A stretch of 8,625 nucleotides of DNA from Methanobrevibacter sp. (GTDB lineage: Archaea > Methanobacteriota > Methanobacteria > Methanobacteriales > Methanobacteriaceae), in NCBI GenBank assembly GCA_017646885.1, contig JAGCLR010000330.1, positions 1 to 8,625 on the forward strand, read 5' to 3'. A model generated the notes under the pieces. The model was not told where the DNA came from. It ran no database searches and worked only from the letters and a program-made list of their open reading frames with translations. The stretch's first letter is position 1. Every line of letters begins with the position of its first letter. Positions 1 through 6,064 of this stretch are shown one piece after another. The translations under genes were made by a program, and so were the position numbers.

Positions 1-122
1 CAAAAAGTATCATTATAATAATCCCTTTCCGGACAGTAGATTGTTCGAACCTTTGTCGTGGAACAGGAGACAAAATTGATTGCCATGAAAAGCAATGCTA
101 CGATTGACAAATAATGTTTCAT
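1..122 (-). CDS. Lipoprotein, N-terminal part only (runs off left edge)
   Basis: An ATG at 122-120 opens a frame that stays open to the window edge, giving 40 residues. They form a classic lipoprotein signal: MKHY, a hydrophobic core (roughly residues 5-18), then FVSC with the candidate lipidated cysteine at residue 20. The mature protein would begin CSTTKVRTIYCPERDYYND. The residues after the cysteine are not the acidic run that directs Bacteroidetes lipoproteins to the cell surface, so a periplasm-facing location is more likely (inference). The ATG follows an A-rich leader, normal for this group. It lies just past the terminator at 145-184, so it is probably a separate transcription unit. 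The function cannot be inferred from this fragment. Confidence 0.75.
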   Translation of the reverse strand, partial: MKHYLSIVALLFMAINFVSCSTTKVRTIYCPERDYYNDTF

Positions 123-144
123 TTTTGATAAATTTAATTAAATT

Positions 145-184
145 AAAAAATCCGAATCATTATTATAGAGCAATGATTCGGATT
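145..184 (-). terminator. Strong intrinsic terminator closing the minus-strand gene cluster
   Basis: A perfect 13-bp inverted repeat (AATCCGAATCATT at 149-161, AATGATTCGGATT at 172-184) with a 10-nt loop. On the minus strand it is followed at once by a run of six T (150-145). It sits 7 nt after the stop codon of the gene at 192-608, exactly where a rho-independent terminator for that unit would be. The T-run is on the minus-strand side only, so it is mainly unidirectional. Confidence 0.9.
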
Positions 185-191
185 AAATCTA

Positions 192-608
192 TCAATTTGA
201 TTTAAGAATTATCTCCGCTCGAACATTTTCCTTTTCAAAAGAGATCTGCTTCAGTTCCATCATTTCCAAAGGTTTTTGCAGCTGTTCTATTTTATCGAGA
301 TTGACATAAACCTTTTGTGAATCTGTATTGAGTAATATTATTTCTCCAGGAATATGATTATCTAAAAATGCTGCAAGACCTCTTATTACCATATCAATGG
401 CATTATTGGCGCTGTATGAAAGAATTATCTGCGAGTTGCCAACTTCTTCTATTCTAACATTAATACCAACCGCAGGTAAAAAAGCTACCGGTTTATACGA
501 CACTTTTATTGTACTATTATTAACATAGCTGAAATCCAACTGGACTTTATTGTTGGTTTTCTTTGAGATGATGTCTTTAATTTCGTTGAAGGAGAGGGTT
601 GTGAGCAT
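192..608 (-). CDS. Hypothetical protein, 138 aa, last gene of the cluster
   Basis: I do not recognise a family. The protein has no signal peptide, membrane segment or cysteine motif, so it is probably soluble and cytoplasmic. The first 20 residues look helical (SFNEIKDIISKKT). The middle has alternating hydrophobic strands (VQLDFSYV, TIKVSYKP, QIILSYSA), followed by a likely helix (AIDMVIRGLAAFLDN) and more strands, suggesting a small alpha/beta domain. The ATG at 608-606 lies 8 nt after the stop of the 55-residue zinc-ribbon gene, which suggests they are co-transcribed. A strong terminator follows 7 nt after its stop. Its role may relate to the zinc-domain and AbiC-like genes upstream, but nothing in the sequence shows it directly. 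Confidence 0.7.
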   Translation of the reverse strand: MLTTLSFNEIKDIISKKTNNKVQLDFSYVNNSTIKVSYKPVAFLPAVGINVRIEEVGNSQIILSYSANNAIDMVIRGLAAFLDNHIPGEIILLNTDSQKVYVNLDKIEQLQKPLEMMELKQISFEKENVRAEIILKSN

Positions 609-616
609 AGGGTATT

Positions 617-784
617 TTATTTTTGAACTTTATGAAGTGACATTGTACGACCGCATTTTACACATCTTGTACTAGGCAAAGGTCTTGCGCCAGGATAAGC
701 TTCTTCATACATAAAATGATAATTATCTCTAACATAATCATGATTAGGACATTTTAAACCACGAATTTCTTTTACTCTTTTCAT
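617..784 (-). CDS. Small zinc-ribbon-like protein, 55 aa
   Basis: Starting at the ATG at 784-782 the frame reads MKRVKEIRGLKCPNHDYVRD, continues through residue 55 and stops at 617-619. It contains CPNH (residues 12-15) and CVKC (residues 41-44), a CxxH plus CxxC set that could hold one zinc ion in a ribbon-like fold. The N-terminus is basic (KRVKEIRGLK), so nucleic-acid or protein binding is possible but unproven. It fills what would otherwise be a 214-bp gap. It lies 38 nt after the 165-residue zinc-domain gene and 8 nt before the 138-residue gene, consistent with one operon. The paired metal-ligand motifs and the tight fit make a real gene more likely than chance, despite its length. Confidence 0.65.
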   Translation of the reverse strand: MKRVKEIRGLKCPNHDYVRDNYHFMYEEAYPGARPLPSTRCVKCGRTMSLHKVQK

Positions 785-822
785 AGCGTATTTTAATATT
801 TTTTTAACTCATTATTGATAAA

Positions 823-1320
823 TTAGAATGGTTTAAGTCCTGTTGGACCTCCTCCATACTTCACGGCACGCCTTGGTATGTTGCAAGTCTGACATATTCC
901 CGTACCTCCACATTTCTCACATCTTCTATATTCCCATATTTTTCCATGAGGATAAACATATCCTTGCCCATTGCATGATCTACATTTATGAGAACCGTGA
1001 CATTCTGGACATTCTCCTTGACGATATTCTGGGATTTGAAGATGCCATTTCTGAAGTATTTTATTATTCTTATTTACAATGGCTATAAAATCACCTTGGC
1101 ACCATTCCCAACCGACAGTATCATAGTCGAAAGTGTATGACTGACCAGATTTGAATTTCAGATTTCTATAATACCAAGGATTATGTCCGTAACAGTCGAA
1201 AAGAGCTATATCCACCGTATCGCCAAACATCCAGTTTGTGCATGTTATAGTACAAGAAACCGTTATTATACCAGCAAGTCTCTGACTGCTTTTTTTAGTA
1301 AAAGTTACTTTGAAACTCAT
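823..1320 (-). CDS. DnaJ-like cysteine-rich zinc-domain protein without J domain
   Basis: The protein has 165 residues. The C-terminal half carries four CxxC motifs: CPEC (104-107), CRSC (113-116), CEKC (134-137) and CQTC (143-146). Each of the first three is followed within a few residues by glycine-rich sequence (HGSHK, NGQGY, GGTGI), the spacing and style of the DnaJ central zinc domain, which binds two zinc ions. There is no J domain and no HPD motif. The N-terminal ~95 residues look beta-rich, with many aromatic residues (NPWYYRNLKF, VGWEWCQGDF), and may form a sandwich-like binding domain. The tail is glycine-rich (YGGGPTGLKPF). No secretion signal is visible. A role in binding unfolded protein or nucleic acid is inferred from the zinc domain only. 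Confidence 0.8.
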   Translation of the reverse strand: MSFKVTFTKKSSQRLAGIITVSCTITCTNWMFGDTVDIALFDCYGHNPWYYRNLKFKSGQSYTFDYDTVGWEWCQGDFIAIVNKNNKILQKWHLQIPEYRQGECPECHGSHKCRSCNGQGYVYPHGKIWEYRRCEKCGGTGICQTCNIPRRAVKYGGGPTGLKPF

Positions 1321-1338
1321 AATACAACTATATTTTAT

Positions 1339-2103
1339 TTATGACCAAAGCAAATATTTCTTTAAATCTTTTGGAATAGAATGTTTGATGTCTTTGTAAA
1401 ACGCACTTCTTGTTAAATCACTGAAAAATTCATTATCCTTTAATAATTTTATATTTTTATCTTTTGACAAATCTCCATCACAGAAATGCACTTGATTAAC
1501 GAAATAACAGAACAACTGCTCGGAATTGAGCAAATCATTTATCGTTGTTAAATACTCTTTCTTTTCCAAATTTCCAAGATAGTTCTCTTTTTGCACTGTT
1601 CTTATGCACATAAATATACTTTTGAAAGAATATTCAAATTCAGAGCGATACTGCAACGATTCACAGAAAGTATCCCATATTTTTATGATTTCAGAGGAAG
1701 ACAGCTCTCTATATCCAGTTTCCTTAATATTAGCTTTATAATATTCACAGAAGTTTTTGGTTATAGGCACAGAACTTTTTAATTGAAAGGACTTTTCAGA
1801 CACCACTAATGGAATTAAGCCATCTTTTGATATAGTATTAGTTCTTAATATTGTATTATTATTAAAATAATGATTAAAAAGTGATATTTGCGTATTAAAT
1901 AATTGACTGAATGAATCTCGTTTACGATTTATTATATTGTTCCTTATTGTTATAAAAACAAGTAATATTGAAGATATGGTTAGGAATACATCTCCAATTG
2001 TTGCATTTGCTTTTTCACATAATTTAATAGCTATAATACTAAGCATTAATACGACAATTGTTACTATATAAAACCATTCTCTTTTTTTATTATTTCTCAT
2101 CAT
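1339..2103 (-). CDS. Two-helix membrane protein, putative AbiC-type phage abortive infection protein
   Basis: The protein has 254 residues. Two hydrophobic helices are visible (about 11-28 and 38-54) after a basic N-terminus (MMRNNKKREW), so both ends should face the cytoplasm. A basic stretch (NRKRDSF) is followed by a mostly helical cytoplasmic domain. The layout resembles the putative AbiC family (Pfam putAbiC): a two-helix anchor, FSQLFNTQISLFNHYF after the membrane part, then a segment with FEYSFKSIFMCIRTV, an EYLTTINDLLNSEQL block and CYFVNQVHF. That is recognition by eye, not a profile match. Members of the family are annotated as phage abortive infection proteins, mostly without known mechanism. 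The gene follows the possible toxin unit and begins the left gene set. ATGATG offers two adjacent starts. Confidence 0.6.
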   Translation of the reverse strand: MMRNNKKREWFYIVTIVVLMLSIIAIKLCEKANATIGDVFLTISSILLVFITIRNNIINRKRDSFSQLFNTQISLFNHYFNNNTILRTNTISKDGLIPLVVSEKSFQLKSSVPITKNFCEYYKANIKETGYRELSSSEIIKIWDTFCESLQYRSEFEYSFKSIFMCIRTVQKENYLGNLEKKEYLTTINDLLNSEQLFCYFVNQVHFCDGDLSKDKNIKLLKDNEFFSDLTRSAFYKDIKHSIPKDLKKYLLWS

Positions 2104-2123
2104 TTAAACATGACCGTTGGTGT

Positions 2124-2144
2124 AAAAAAAAGGAGTTGCGGATT
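2124..2144 (-). terminator. Likely 3' end of the small hydrophobic peptide transcript
   Basis: On the minus strand AATCCGCAACTCC is followed by eight T (2131-2124). There is no strong local hairpin. The stem would come from pairing with the 5' end of the same transcript (2367-2379). This would place the 3' end of a roughly 265-nt RNA here. It is weaker as a terminator than the one at 145-184. Confidence 0.4.
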
Positions 2145-2260
2145 CAGTTAATAATCACGAAAGTTTCTTTTGTCCCAAAGCAGTTTGACCATACACAAAT
2201 AATATAATAATATTGGGCATTGTACAGCCATGACTTTCAGTGACTATTGTAGGCTATTTG

Positions 2261-2347
2261 TTATTTATGTGTTTTCTGCAATATTAATTCTGCAATTACA
2301 CTAGCTGTTATAGCCAAAAGCAACTGATAAAAAAGTTCAAAGATCAT
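2261..2347 (-). CDS. Small hydrophobic peptide, 28 aa, possible type I toxin
   Basis: From the ATG at 2347-2345 the frame reads MIFELFYQLLLAITASVIAE and then LILQKTHK, ending at TAA (2263-2261). Residues 3-23 form one hydrophobic helix with a short charged tail (QKTHK), the shape of membrane-active type I toxins such as those of the Fst and Ldr groups. It has a perfect AGGAGG seven bases before the ATG, uncommon in this group of bacteria and unlike most of the other genes here. It lies inside a unit with its own promoter word, complementary transcript ends and a T-run. No antisense promoter was obvious on the plus strand, so the antitoxin RNA is unproven. A small membrane regulator or chance peptide remains possible. 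Confidence 0.55.
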   Translation of the reverse strand: MIFELFYQLLLAITASVIAELILQKTHK

Positions 2348-2354
2348 AAACGGT

Positions 2355-2360
2355 CCTCCT
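2355..2360 (-). promoter_or_regulatory. Perfect Shine-Dalgarno site for the 28-aa gene
   Basis: AGGAGG on the minus strand, with a 7-nt gap (ACCGTTT) to the ATG. This fixes the start of the peptide and predicts strong translation once the site is exposed. The site lies 7 nt downstream of the 5' arm of the long inverted repeat, so end pairing could affect its access. Confidence 0.8.
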
Positions 2361-2386
2361 ATTTTTATCCGCAACCCTTAGATTTT

Positions 2387-2420
2387 AAAAAGTACCCAAA
2401 AGTATTCTATTTATGGGTAT
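2387..2420 (-). terminator. Weak terminator-like hairpin after the two small helical-protein genes
   Basis: On the minus strand TACCCA (2419-2414) and TGGGTA (2398-2393) form a 6-bp stem with a 15-nt loop, then C and five T (2391-2387). It lies 14 nt after the stop of the 104-residue gene. The stem is short, so termination would be partial. It could mark the end of the main operon and leave the toxin-like unit to its own promoter. Confidence 0.35.
2397..2404 (-). promoter_or_regulatory. Candidate -7 box (TACTTTTG) for the 28-aa transcript
   Basis: TACTTTTG on the minus strand fits the Bacteroidetes -7 consensus TAnnTTTG exactly. Transcription would start near 2390, a few bases ahead of the 5' arm of the inverted repeat and about 43 nt before the ATG. 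I see no clear TTTG at the -33 position; the sequence there is only AT-rich. The box lies partly in the loop of the weak hairpin. Confidence 0.35.
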
Positions 2421-2433
2421 TATTTATTTAATT

Positions 2434-2748
2434 TTATCGACCTAGAATAGTTCCAATAATGTCAACTACATACTGCAGCCCCCTTTGAACCCAAGAAGCT
2501 ATAGTATTAATGAGGTTGTTAAACAAATCTTTTACCTTTTGAAATATTTGCGGCAGTGCTGTAGATAACCAATTTCTTGCTCCAACAAGAATTTTTTCTA
2601 CAACATCAGGCTGATTAATGTCAACATCGTATCCACCATCTCTAAATGTTTTTGCTGTTTGCATATCAATACTTATTGCCGTCCATATTTGTTCATCACT
2701 CCATTCTGGATGTTCCTTTTTATAAAAATTATATCTTTCATTATTCAT
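2434..2748 (-). CDS. Small helical protein with amphipathic C-terminal tail (paralogue B), 104 aa
   Basis: I know no family for this protein. It is a divergent duplicate of the gene just upstream (2769-3152): residues 12-76 align without gaps to residues 28-92 of that protein, with about 16 of 65 identities, including EHP/ENP, R(D/E)GG, a following isoleucine, P-x-I and VKD-x-F. The N-terminal ~45 residues are charged and polar. From about residue 55 the protein is helical and amphipathic (LPQIFQKVKDLFNNLINTI, then SWVQRGLQYVVDIIGTILG), suggesting membrane-surface binding or helix bundling. AGGAGA lies 9 nt before the ATG. It sits immediately downstream of its paralogue and two GTPase genes, so it may be a partner or effector of the GTPases (inference). 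Confidence 0.75.
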   Translation of the reverse strand: MNNERYNFYKKEHPEWSDEQIWTAISIDMQTAKTFRDGGYDVDINQPDVVEKILVGARNWLSTALPQIFQKVKDLFNNLINTIASWVQRGLQYVVDIIGTILGR

Positions 2749-2768
2749 AATATACGCTCTCCTATTTA

Positions 2769-3152
2769 TTATCCGAAAACTTCATCTAAAAAATCAATTA
2801 CTGGACTTATTACATTATCATATGTCCAAATAATTCCATCTGCAATCAAACTGCCAAGATAGTCCATAGCAGCTCTAAAAGTATCTTTTACATTTTCCCA
2901 TATTCTAGGGAATTCATTATGGATTAAATTATTTAATCTTTCCAAGAATCTCTTTTTAACCCTATTGTCTTTTATATTAATATTTCGTCCTCCTTCTCGG
3001 ACTAGATCTCGTATAGATTGTGATGCTAGTGCAACCAACATACAATCATCATGACTTGCGGATGGATTTTCTCTAACTTCAGAATCATAATTTACCTTAG
3101 CATGAGATGTGAGGTCTTGATATTCGATTTCTTGTTCAGGTGTCCTTTTCAT
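2769..3152 (-). CDS. Small helical protein with amphipathic C-terminal tail (paralogue A), 127 aa
   Basis: This is the longer member of the tandem pair and its family is unknown to me. The N-terminal 30 residues are polar and acidic (TPEQEIEYQDLTSHAKVNYD). The region shared with paralogue B is about 28-92, centred on VREGGRNINI (51-60) and FPRIWENVKDTF (81-92). The tail (93-127) is a hydrophobic/acidic amphipathic stretch ending SPVIDFLDEVFG. There is no signal peptide and no fully hydrophobic helix, so peripheral membrane contact or a helical bundle is more likely than a spanning segment. The gene lies 20 nt after the larger GTPase gene and 20 nt before paralogue B. Two paralogous small proteins next to two GTPases suggest matched pairs, but that is inference. 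Confidence 0.75.
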   Translation of the reverse strand: MKRTPEQEIEYQDLTSHAKVNYDSEVRENPSASHDDCMLVALASQSIRDLVREGGRNINIKDNRVKKRFLERLNNLIHNEFPRIWENVKDTFRAAMDYLGSLIADGIIWTYDNVISPVIDFLDEVFG

Positions 3153-3172
3153 AGTCTTTGTGTATTATAATT

Positions 3173-4015
3173 TTATAATTTTTCTTTTTTGTCACTCCAT
3201 TTTGCCATTACATCTTGGGCAACGGTCCCTACAAATTTATATCCATTATCAGATTCTAATATTGCTAATAATAAACCTTGCATATTATATGCATATACTG
3301 CTGAATATGCTGGTGATTGGTCGATTTTTATATCTCCCAAAATTTTTTCTCTAACTAATGTTTTGTAAATGGTCATTAATCTTTCCTCTATTAATTTAGT
3401 TAAGGTTTGTGTAGGTTTGTTATTTATTCTATCCCAGTGATATTCCTTATCTGTTCTGTATTCTGGAAATGATTGACCAATTGCATCTATTTTATTGAGA
3501 GCTATTATAATATTATTTGTTTTACCAGTATTTTTACAGATTGGCATAACTATATCTCGTAATATTTGTATATCAATACCTAATTCTTTTGCGTGTGCAT
3601 CTATTATATAAATTATTAAGTCACAATCGGGTAATACTCTCTTATATAATGGTATATAAACATTTACATCTTTGGTTATGTCGTTTTTAAGCCCAGGCAT
3701 ATCTGCAATGGATAACGTAAAACCATCTTCTATATCGTACAATTTTTCTTCAATATCACATGTGCCTTCTTCAACAGTTCTAATCTTGTTAGACTTACCA
3801 GGTTTTACACCGAAAACACTTTGAATAGTAGAAGTTTTGCCGACTCCGCCTTGTCCAATTATAGCAACTCTAAAAGGTTTATTTCTAAGTTCATCCCTTA
3901 ATTTATCAAGAGCAACCCCGATTTCTTCTTTTGACACTTTCCCTGTTTTTGTTAAGAAAATTCTCAACATTCTTTCTAGTGGAAATTCTTTTTTTGATTC
4001 TTTATTTTCCGACAT
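3173..4015 (-). CDS. P-loop GTPase, 280 aa
   Basis: A TRAFAC-type GTPase with all main motifs visible: G1 GQGGVGKTS (54-62), G3 DMPG (105-108), G4 NKID (174-177) and a likely G5 SAV (238-240). A helical N-terminal extension of ~45 residues (LERMLRIFLTKTG...) precedes the G domain. About 40 residues follow G5, ending in a lysine-rich tail. It resembles the stand-alone 50S-ribosome-binding/HSR1-like and dynamin-like GTPases often found in accessory islands; I cannot place it further. There is no membrane segment. The start is only 7 nt after the stop of the smaller GTPase, so the two are very likely translated from one mRNA. Substrates and partners are unknown; the neighbouring amphipathic proteins are candidates. 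Confidence 0.85.
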   Translation of the reverse strand: MSENKESKKEFPLERMLRIFLTKTGKVSKEEIGVALDKLRDELRNKPFRVAIIGQGGVGKTSTIQSVFGVKPGKSNKIRTVEEGTCDIEEKLYDIEDGFTLSIADMPGLKNDITKDVNVYIPLYKRVLPDCDLIIYIIDAHAKELGIDIQILRDIVMPICKNTGKTNNIIIALNKIDAIGQSFPEYRTDKEYHWDRINNKPTQTLTKLIEERLMTIYKTLVREKILGDIKIDQSPAYSAVYAYNMQGLLLAILESDNGYKFVGTVAQDVMAKWSDKKEKL

Positions 4016-4022
4016 ATTTTTA

Positions 4023-4625
4023 TTATTTTATGGTTAATAATTCTGATTTTAAATTTTCAATTCCGTAGTCTCGCATTGCACAAGTTGGTACTACAACGGA
4101 TGGCATAAACAGACCATCATACTTTTCATGAATGATTCTAATTCTTTCTTGAATGATAGAATTGCATTCGTTTGAAGGAATATTCTTTTCTTCATCCCAA
4201 GGTATATAATCTTTATCCATTGCTACTATTGATGAATCAATGTGATTTAATGCGACTACGAATTTCACATTTCGAGTTGAATCAACACAAGGTTTTACTC
4301 TCAATAACAACTCTTGTTCAGGAGCATCTGTTTTAGCAAATGTAACCACCAAGAGTACCACATCTGCAATACTTACAGCATGATCATAATAACGTTGATA
4401 AATGCTATCATCTGGAAATTCCCCAATTCCAGGAGTGTCATAGATTGTAACACAATCATATCCTTCAGGGCATAATCCCAACTTGGATACAGAATATAAT
4501 TCTTTAGTACAAGAATAAAATGGATCTGTTTGAAAACTAGTTCCAAACATTGAATTTATTAAAGAACTTTTTCCATATCCCGTCTTACCTAAAAGACATA
4601 TATTATAACTTTTTAATAAGTTCAT
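4023..4625 (-). CDS. P-loop GTPase, 200 aa, divergent G4 motif
   Basis: This is a compact G domain with little else. G1 is GKTGYGKSS (13-21), a threonine that may serve as G2 is near residue 40, G3 is DTPG (63-66), G4 is NHID (127-130) and G5 is probably TCA (181-183). The G4 lysine of NKxD is a histidine; asparagine and aspartate remain, so guanine recognition is probably kept. The GxTGxGKSS P-loop and DTPGIGE segment resemble the HSR1/MMR1 and septin-like GTPase groups. It differs clearly from the GTPase 7 nt downstream (different P-loop, no N-terminal extension), so the pair is not a recent duplication. A heterodimer or sequential partnership is possible. The gene begins 6 nt after the membrane-anchored protein gene. 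Confidence 0.85.
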   Translation of the reverse strand: MNLLKSYNICLLGKTGYGKSSLINSMFGTSFQTDPFYSCTKELYSVSKLGLCPEGYDCVTIYDTPGIGEFPDDSIYQRYYDHAVSIADVVLLVVTFAKTDAPEQELLLRVKPCVDSTRNVKFVVALNHIDSSIVAMDKDYIPWDEEKNIPSNECNSIIQERIRIIHEKYDGLFMPSVVVPTCAMRDYGIENLKSELLTIK

Positions 4626-4631
4626 AGAATT

Positions 4632-5153
4632 TTAATCTTTTAATGAAACAATACCTTTTAAAGCGACAGACTTTTGATTATTTTCATCTGTATAAATCCA
4701 ACAATTAGACACAACTTTATAAGTCTTTCCTATTTGCAATGGAGTTCCATCCTCTGTGTCATACATTTCCTTGTATTCTTCCAATGCTTCAAAAGAATCA
4801 AGTAAATCTATTTGCAATCCAAAAGTCTGCAAATAAGTAACCCATAAATCAGGTCTATTGATTGCTGCTCTCCACATTGATGTCAATTCATCATTGTTAA
4901 TAGAAACTATAAGAAAAGTCCAGTCTTCTTTATTAGCAATAACGTTTCTATAAACACCTCTTAGCAATGGTTTAAACTTATTAAGATTATCAGTAAATGA
5001 TATCTCTGCAGGAATCCATTCTTTTGAAAGAGACTCCTCAATGTTCTCTTTCTTAGGAATTGAATGGTCACTTTTTATGGTGCCTTTCTTTACCATTTTT
5101 CTAGTAATAAGAGCAACAGCACCTACTCCTAATGCTATCAATACGCCTTTCAT
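4632..5153 (-). CDS. Membrane-anchored protein of unknown family, 173 aa
   Basis: A short hydrophobic N-terminus (GVLIALGVGAVALIT, residues 3-17) is followed by a strongly basic stretch (RKMVKKGTIKSDHSIPKK). By the positive-inside rule this is a reverse anchor that keeps the soluble ~130-residue domain in the cytoplasm, not a cleaved signal. The rest is mixed alpha/beta with several tryptophans (KEWIPAEI, KEDWTFLIV, TSMWRAAI, PDLWVTYLQ) and an acidic middle (EALEEYKEMYDTEDG). I recognise no domain. It is 6 nt ahead of the small GTPase gene, so it could tether the GTPases to the inner membrane (inference). A 53-nt gap separates it from the second peptidase gene. Confidence 0.75.
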   Translation of the reverse strand: MKGVLIALGVGAVALITRKMVKKGTIKSDHSIPKKENIEESLSKEWIPAEISFTDNLNKFKPLLRGVYRNVIANKEDWTFLIVSINNDELTSMWRAAINRPDLWVTYLQTFGLQIDLLDSFEALEEYKEMYDTEDGTPLQIGKTYKVVSNCWIYTDENNQKSVALKGIVSLKD

Positions 5154-5206
5154 AATTTTTAATCATTTATTAAACAATATATTCTTTATCTCTCAATAAT
5201 TTATCT

Positions 5207-6028
5207 TCATCCATATTTTTTCATCACTTTTTCATACTCTCCTTTGTTTATCCAGGTCAGAAGTTCTGCAGCTCGCATCACTGTCCAAGGATGGGAGTCA
5301 TCCATGATGGAAACGAACTTCACCAACTTGCTCATGGCATCGTAATCCAATTGTCGAAATTCAGTTGCTTGCTGTATGAAAGTGTCGTAATGGAGGTTGT
5401 TAAATTCTTTGATAGGTACCCCCGCCATCTTCATAAATGTGCGTATCGCAGCGTCTTTGTTTTGGCAACACAACATACCACCTCTGTCTGCTGTAAACTC
5501 CGACATCCTGCTCCAGTAATAAAGAGCATACTGTAATGGTGATGCGACAAGATTTCCTCCAGGAATAGAGTCAATGCAGACATTAATTACTTGAGCCATC
5601 ATCTGATACAAGGTGTGCATGCTCTTGATATGTGATGCCTCATGACCAATGATAAACATTATCTCATCATCATCGCACAAATCAACAAGACCAGAATTAA
5701 GCACAATTATTGGATTTTCAGAACCTACAGTAAAAGCGTTAATATCATATCCCCATTGTAGATATAAGTCTGGAATGTTTTGTATATCTAATATTTGACA
5801 AGCATATTGAAGATACTCATAAATCTTAGGATAGTTCTCGCTCGTAACTTTCAGATTGCTTCCTGTATATTGTACAGTATAAATTTTCTCAATAGTATGC
5901 TTGGTGATAAAATTGCCAACCATACCCAAACCTGGAGTGTTCTCCAAGGCATTTAAAGCTTTCTTGTCGAAAGGATGCTCGTATTGAGAACTATTTAAAC
6001 CTGTCAATTTTTTTTTATTTCTTATCAT
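5207..6028 (-). CDS. Cytoplasmic M48-family zinc metallopeptidase, 273 aa (copy 2)
   Basis: The zinc-peptidase motif HEASH is at 129-133 (the HExxH form, with catalytic Glu130). The third zinc ligand is Glu177 in SEFTADRGGM, the ExxxD glutamate motif of family M48. Near the C-terminus, DSHPWTVMRAAEL (about 244-256) matches the conserved HP...R segment of the family. Unlike HtpX or Ste24 there are no membrane helices and no lipoprotein signal, so it should act in the cytoplasm or at the membrane surface. The region before the motif (LDIQNIPDLYLQWGYDINAFTVGS) matches its upstream neighbour, so the two arose by an old duplication. All catalytic residues are present and activity is expected; the substrate is unknown. 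The gap to copy 1 is 36 nt. Confidence 0.88.
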   Translation of the reverse strand: MIRNKKKLTGLNSSQYEHPFDKKALNALENTPGLGMVGNFITKHTIEKIYTVQYTGSNLKVTSENYPKIYEYLQYACQILDIQNIPDLYLQWGYDINAFTVGSENPIIVLNSGLVDLCDDDEIMFIIGHEASHIKSMHTLYQMMAQVINVCIDSIPGGNLVASPLQYALYYWSRMSEFTADRGGMLCCQNKDAAIRTFMKMAGVPIKEFNNLHYDTFIQQATEFRQLDYDAMSKLVKFVSIMDDSHPWTVMRAAELLTWINKGEYEKVMKKYG

Positions 6029-6064
6029 ATCTTTATCGTTTTCACAATATTGATGTTTAAATTT

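Larger units (their letters stand above)
2130..2379. repeat. Long-distance inverted repeat bracketing the 28-aa gene
   Basis: GTTGCGGAT at 2135-2143 is the exact reverse complement of ATCCGCAAC at 2367-2375. Allowing one bulged base (2134), the match extends to 13 bp by pairing AAGG (2130-2133) with CCTT (2376-2379). In a minus-strand transcript these would be the 3' and 5' ends, so the RNA could fold back on itself. Such end-to-end pairing is known from type I toxin mRNAs such as hok. The other reading is a pair of terminal repeats of a ~250-bp non-autonomous element; I found no matching target-site duplication next to the arms. Confidence 0.6.

Noticed and set aside
2..79. Plus-strand frame at the left edge that could be the end of another gene
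   Set aside because: It overlaps the lipoprotein signal sequence on the minus strand, which has a clear start, hydrophobic core and lipobox.
843..1088. Plus-strand open frame opposite the DnaJ-like zinc-domain gene
   Set aside because: It lies wholly opposite a gene with clear zinc motifs, and its protein has no recognisable domain.
5164..5211. A 14-codon minus-strand frame overlapping the end of the second peptidase gene (MDEDKLLRDKEYIV)
   Set aside because: Too short, with no ribosome site or recognisable motif; more likely a chance frame in the 53-nt spacer. A frameshifted extension of the peptidase is possible but unsupported, as its paralogue ends at a similar place.
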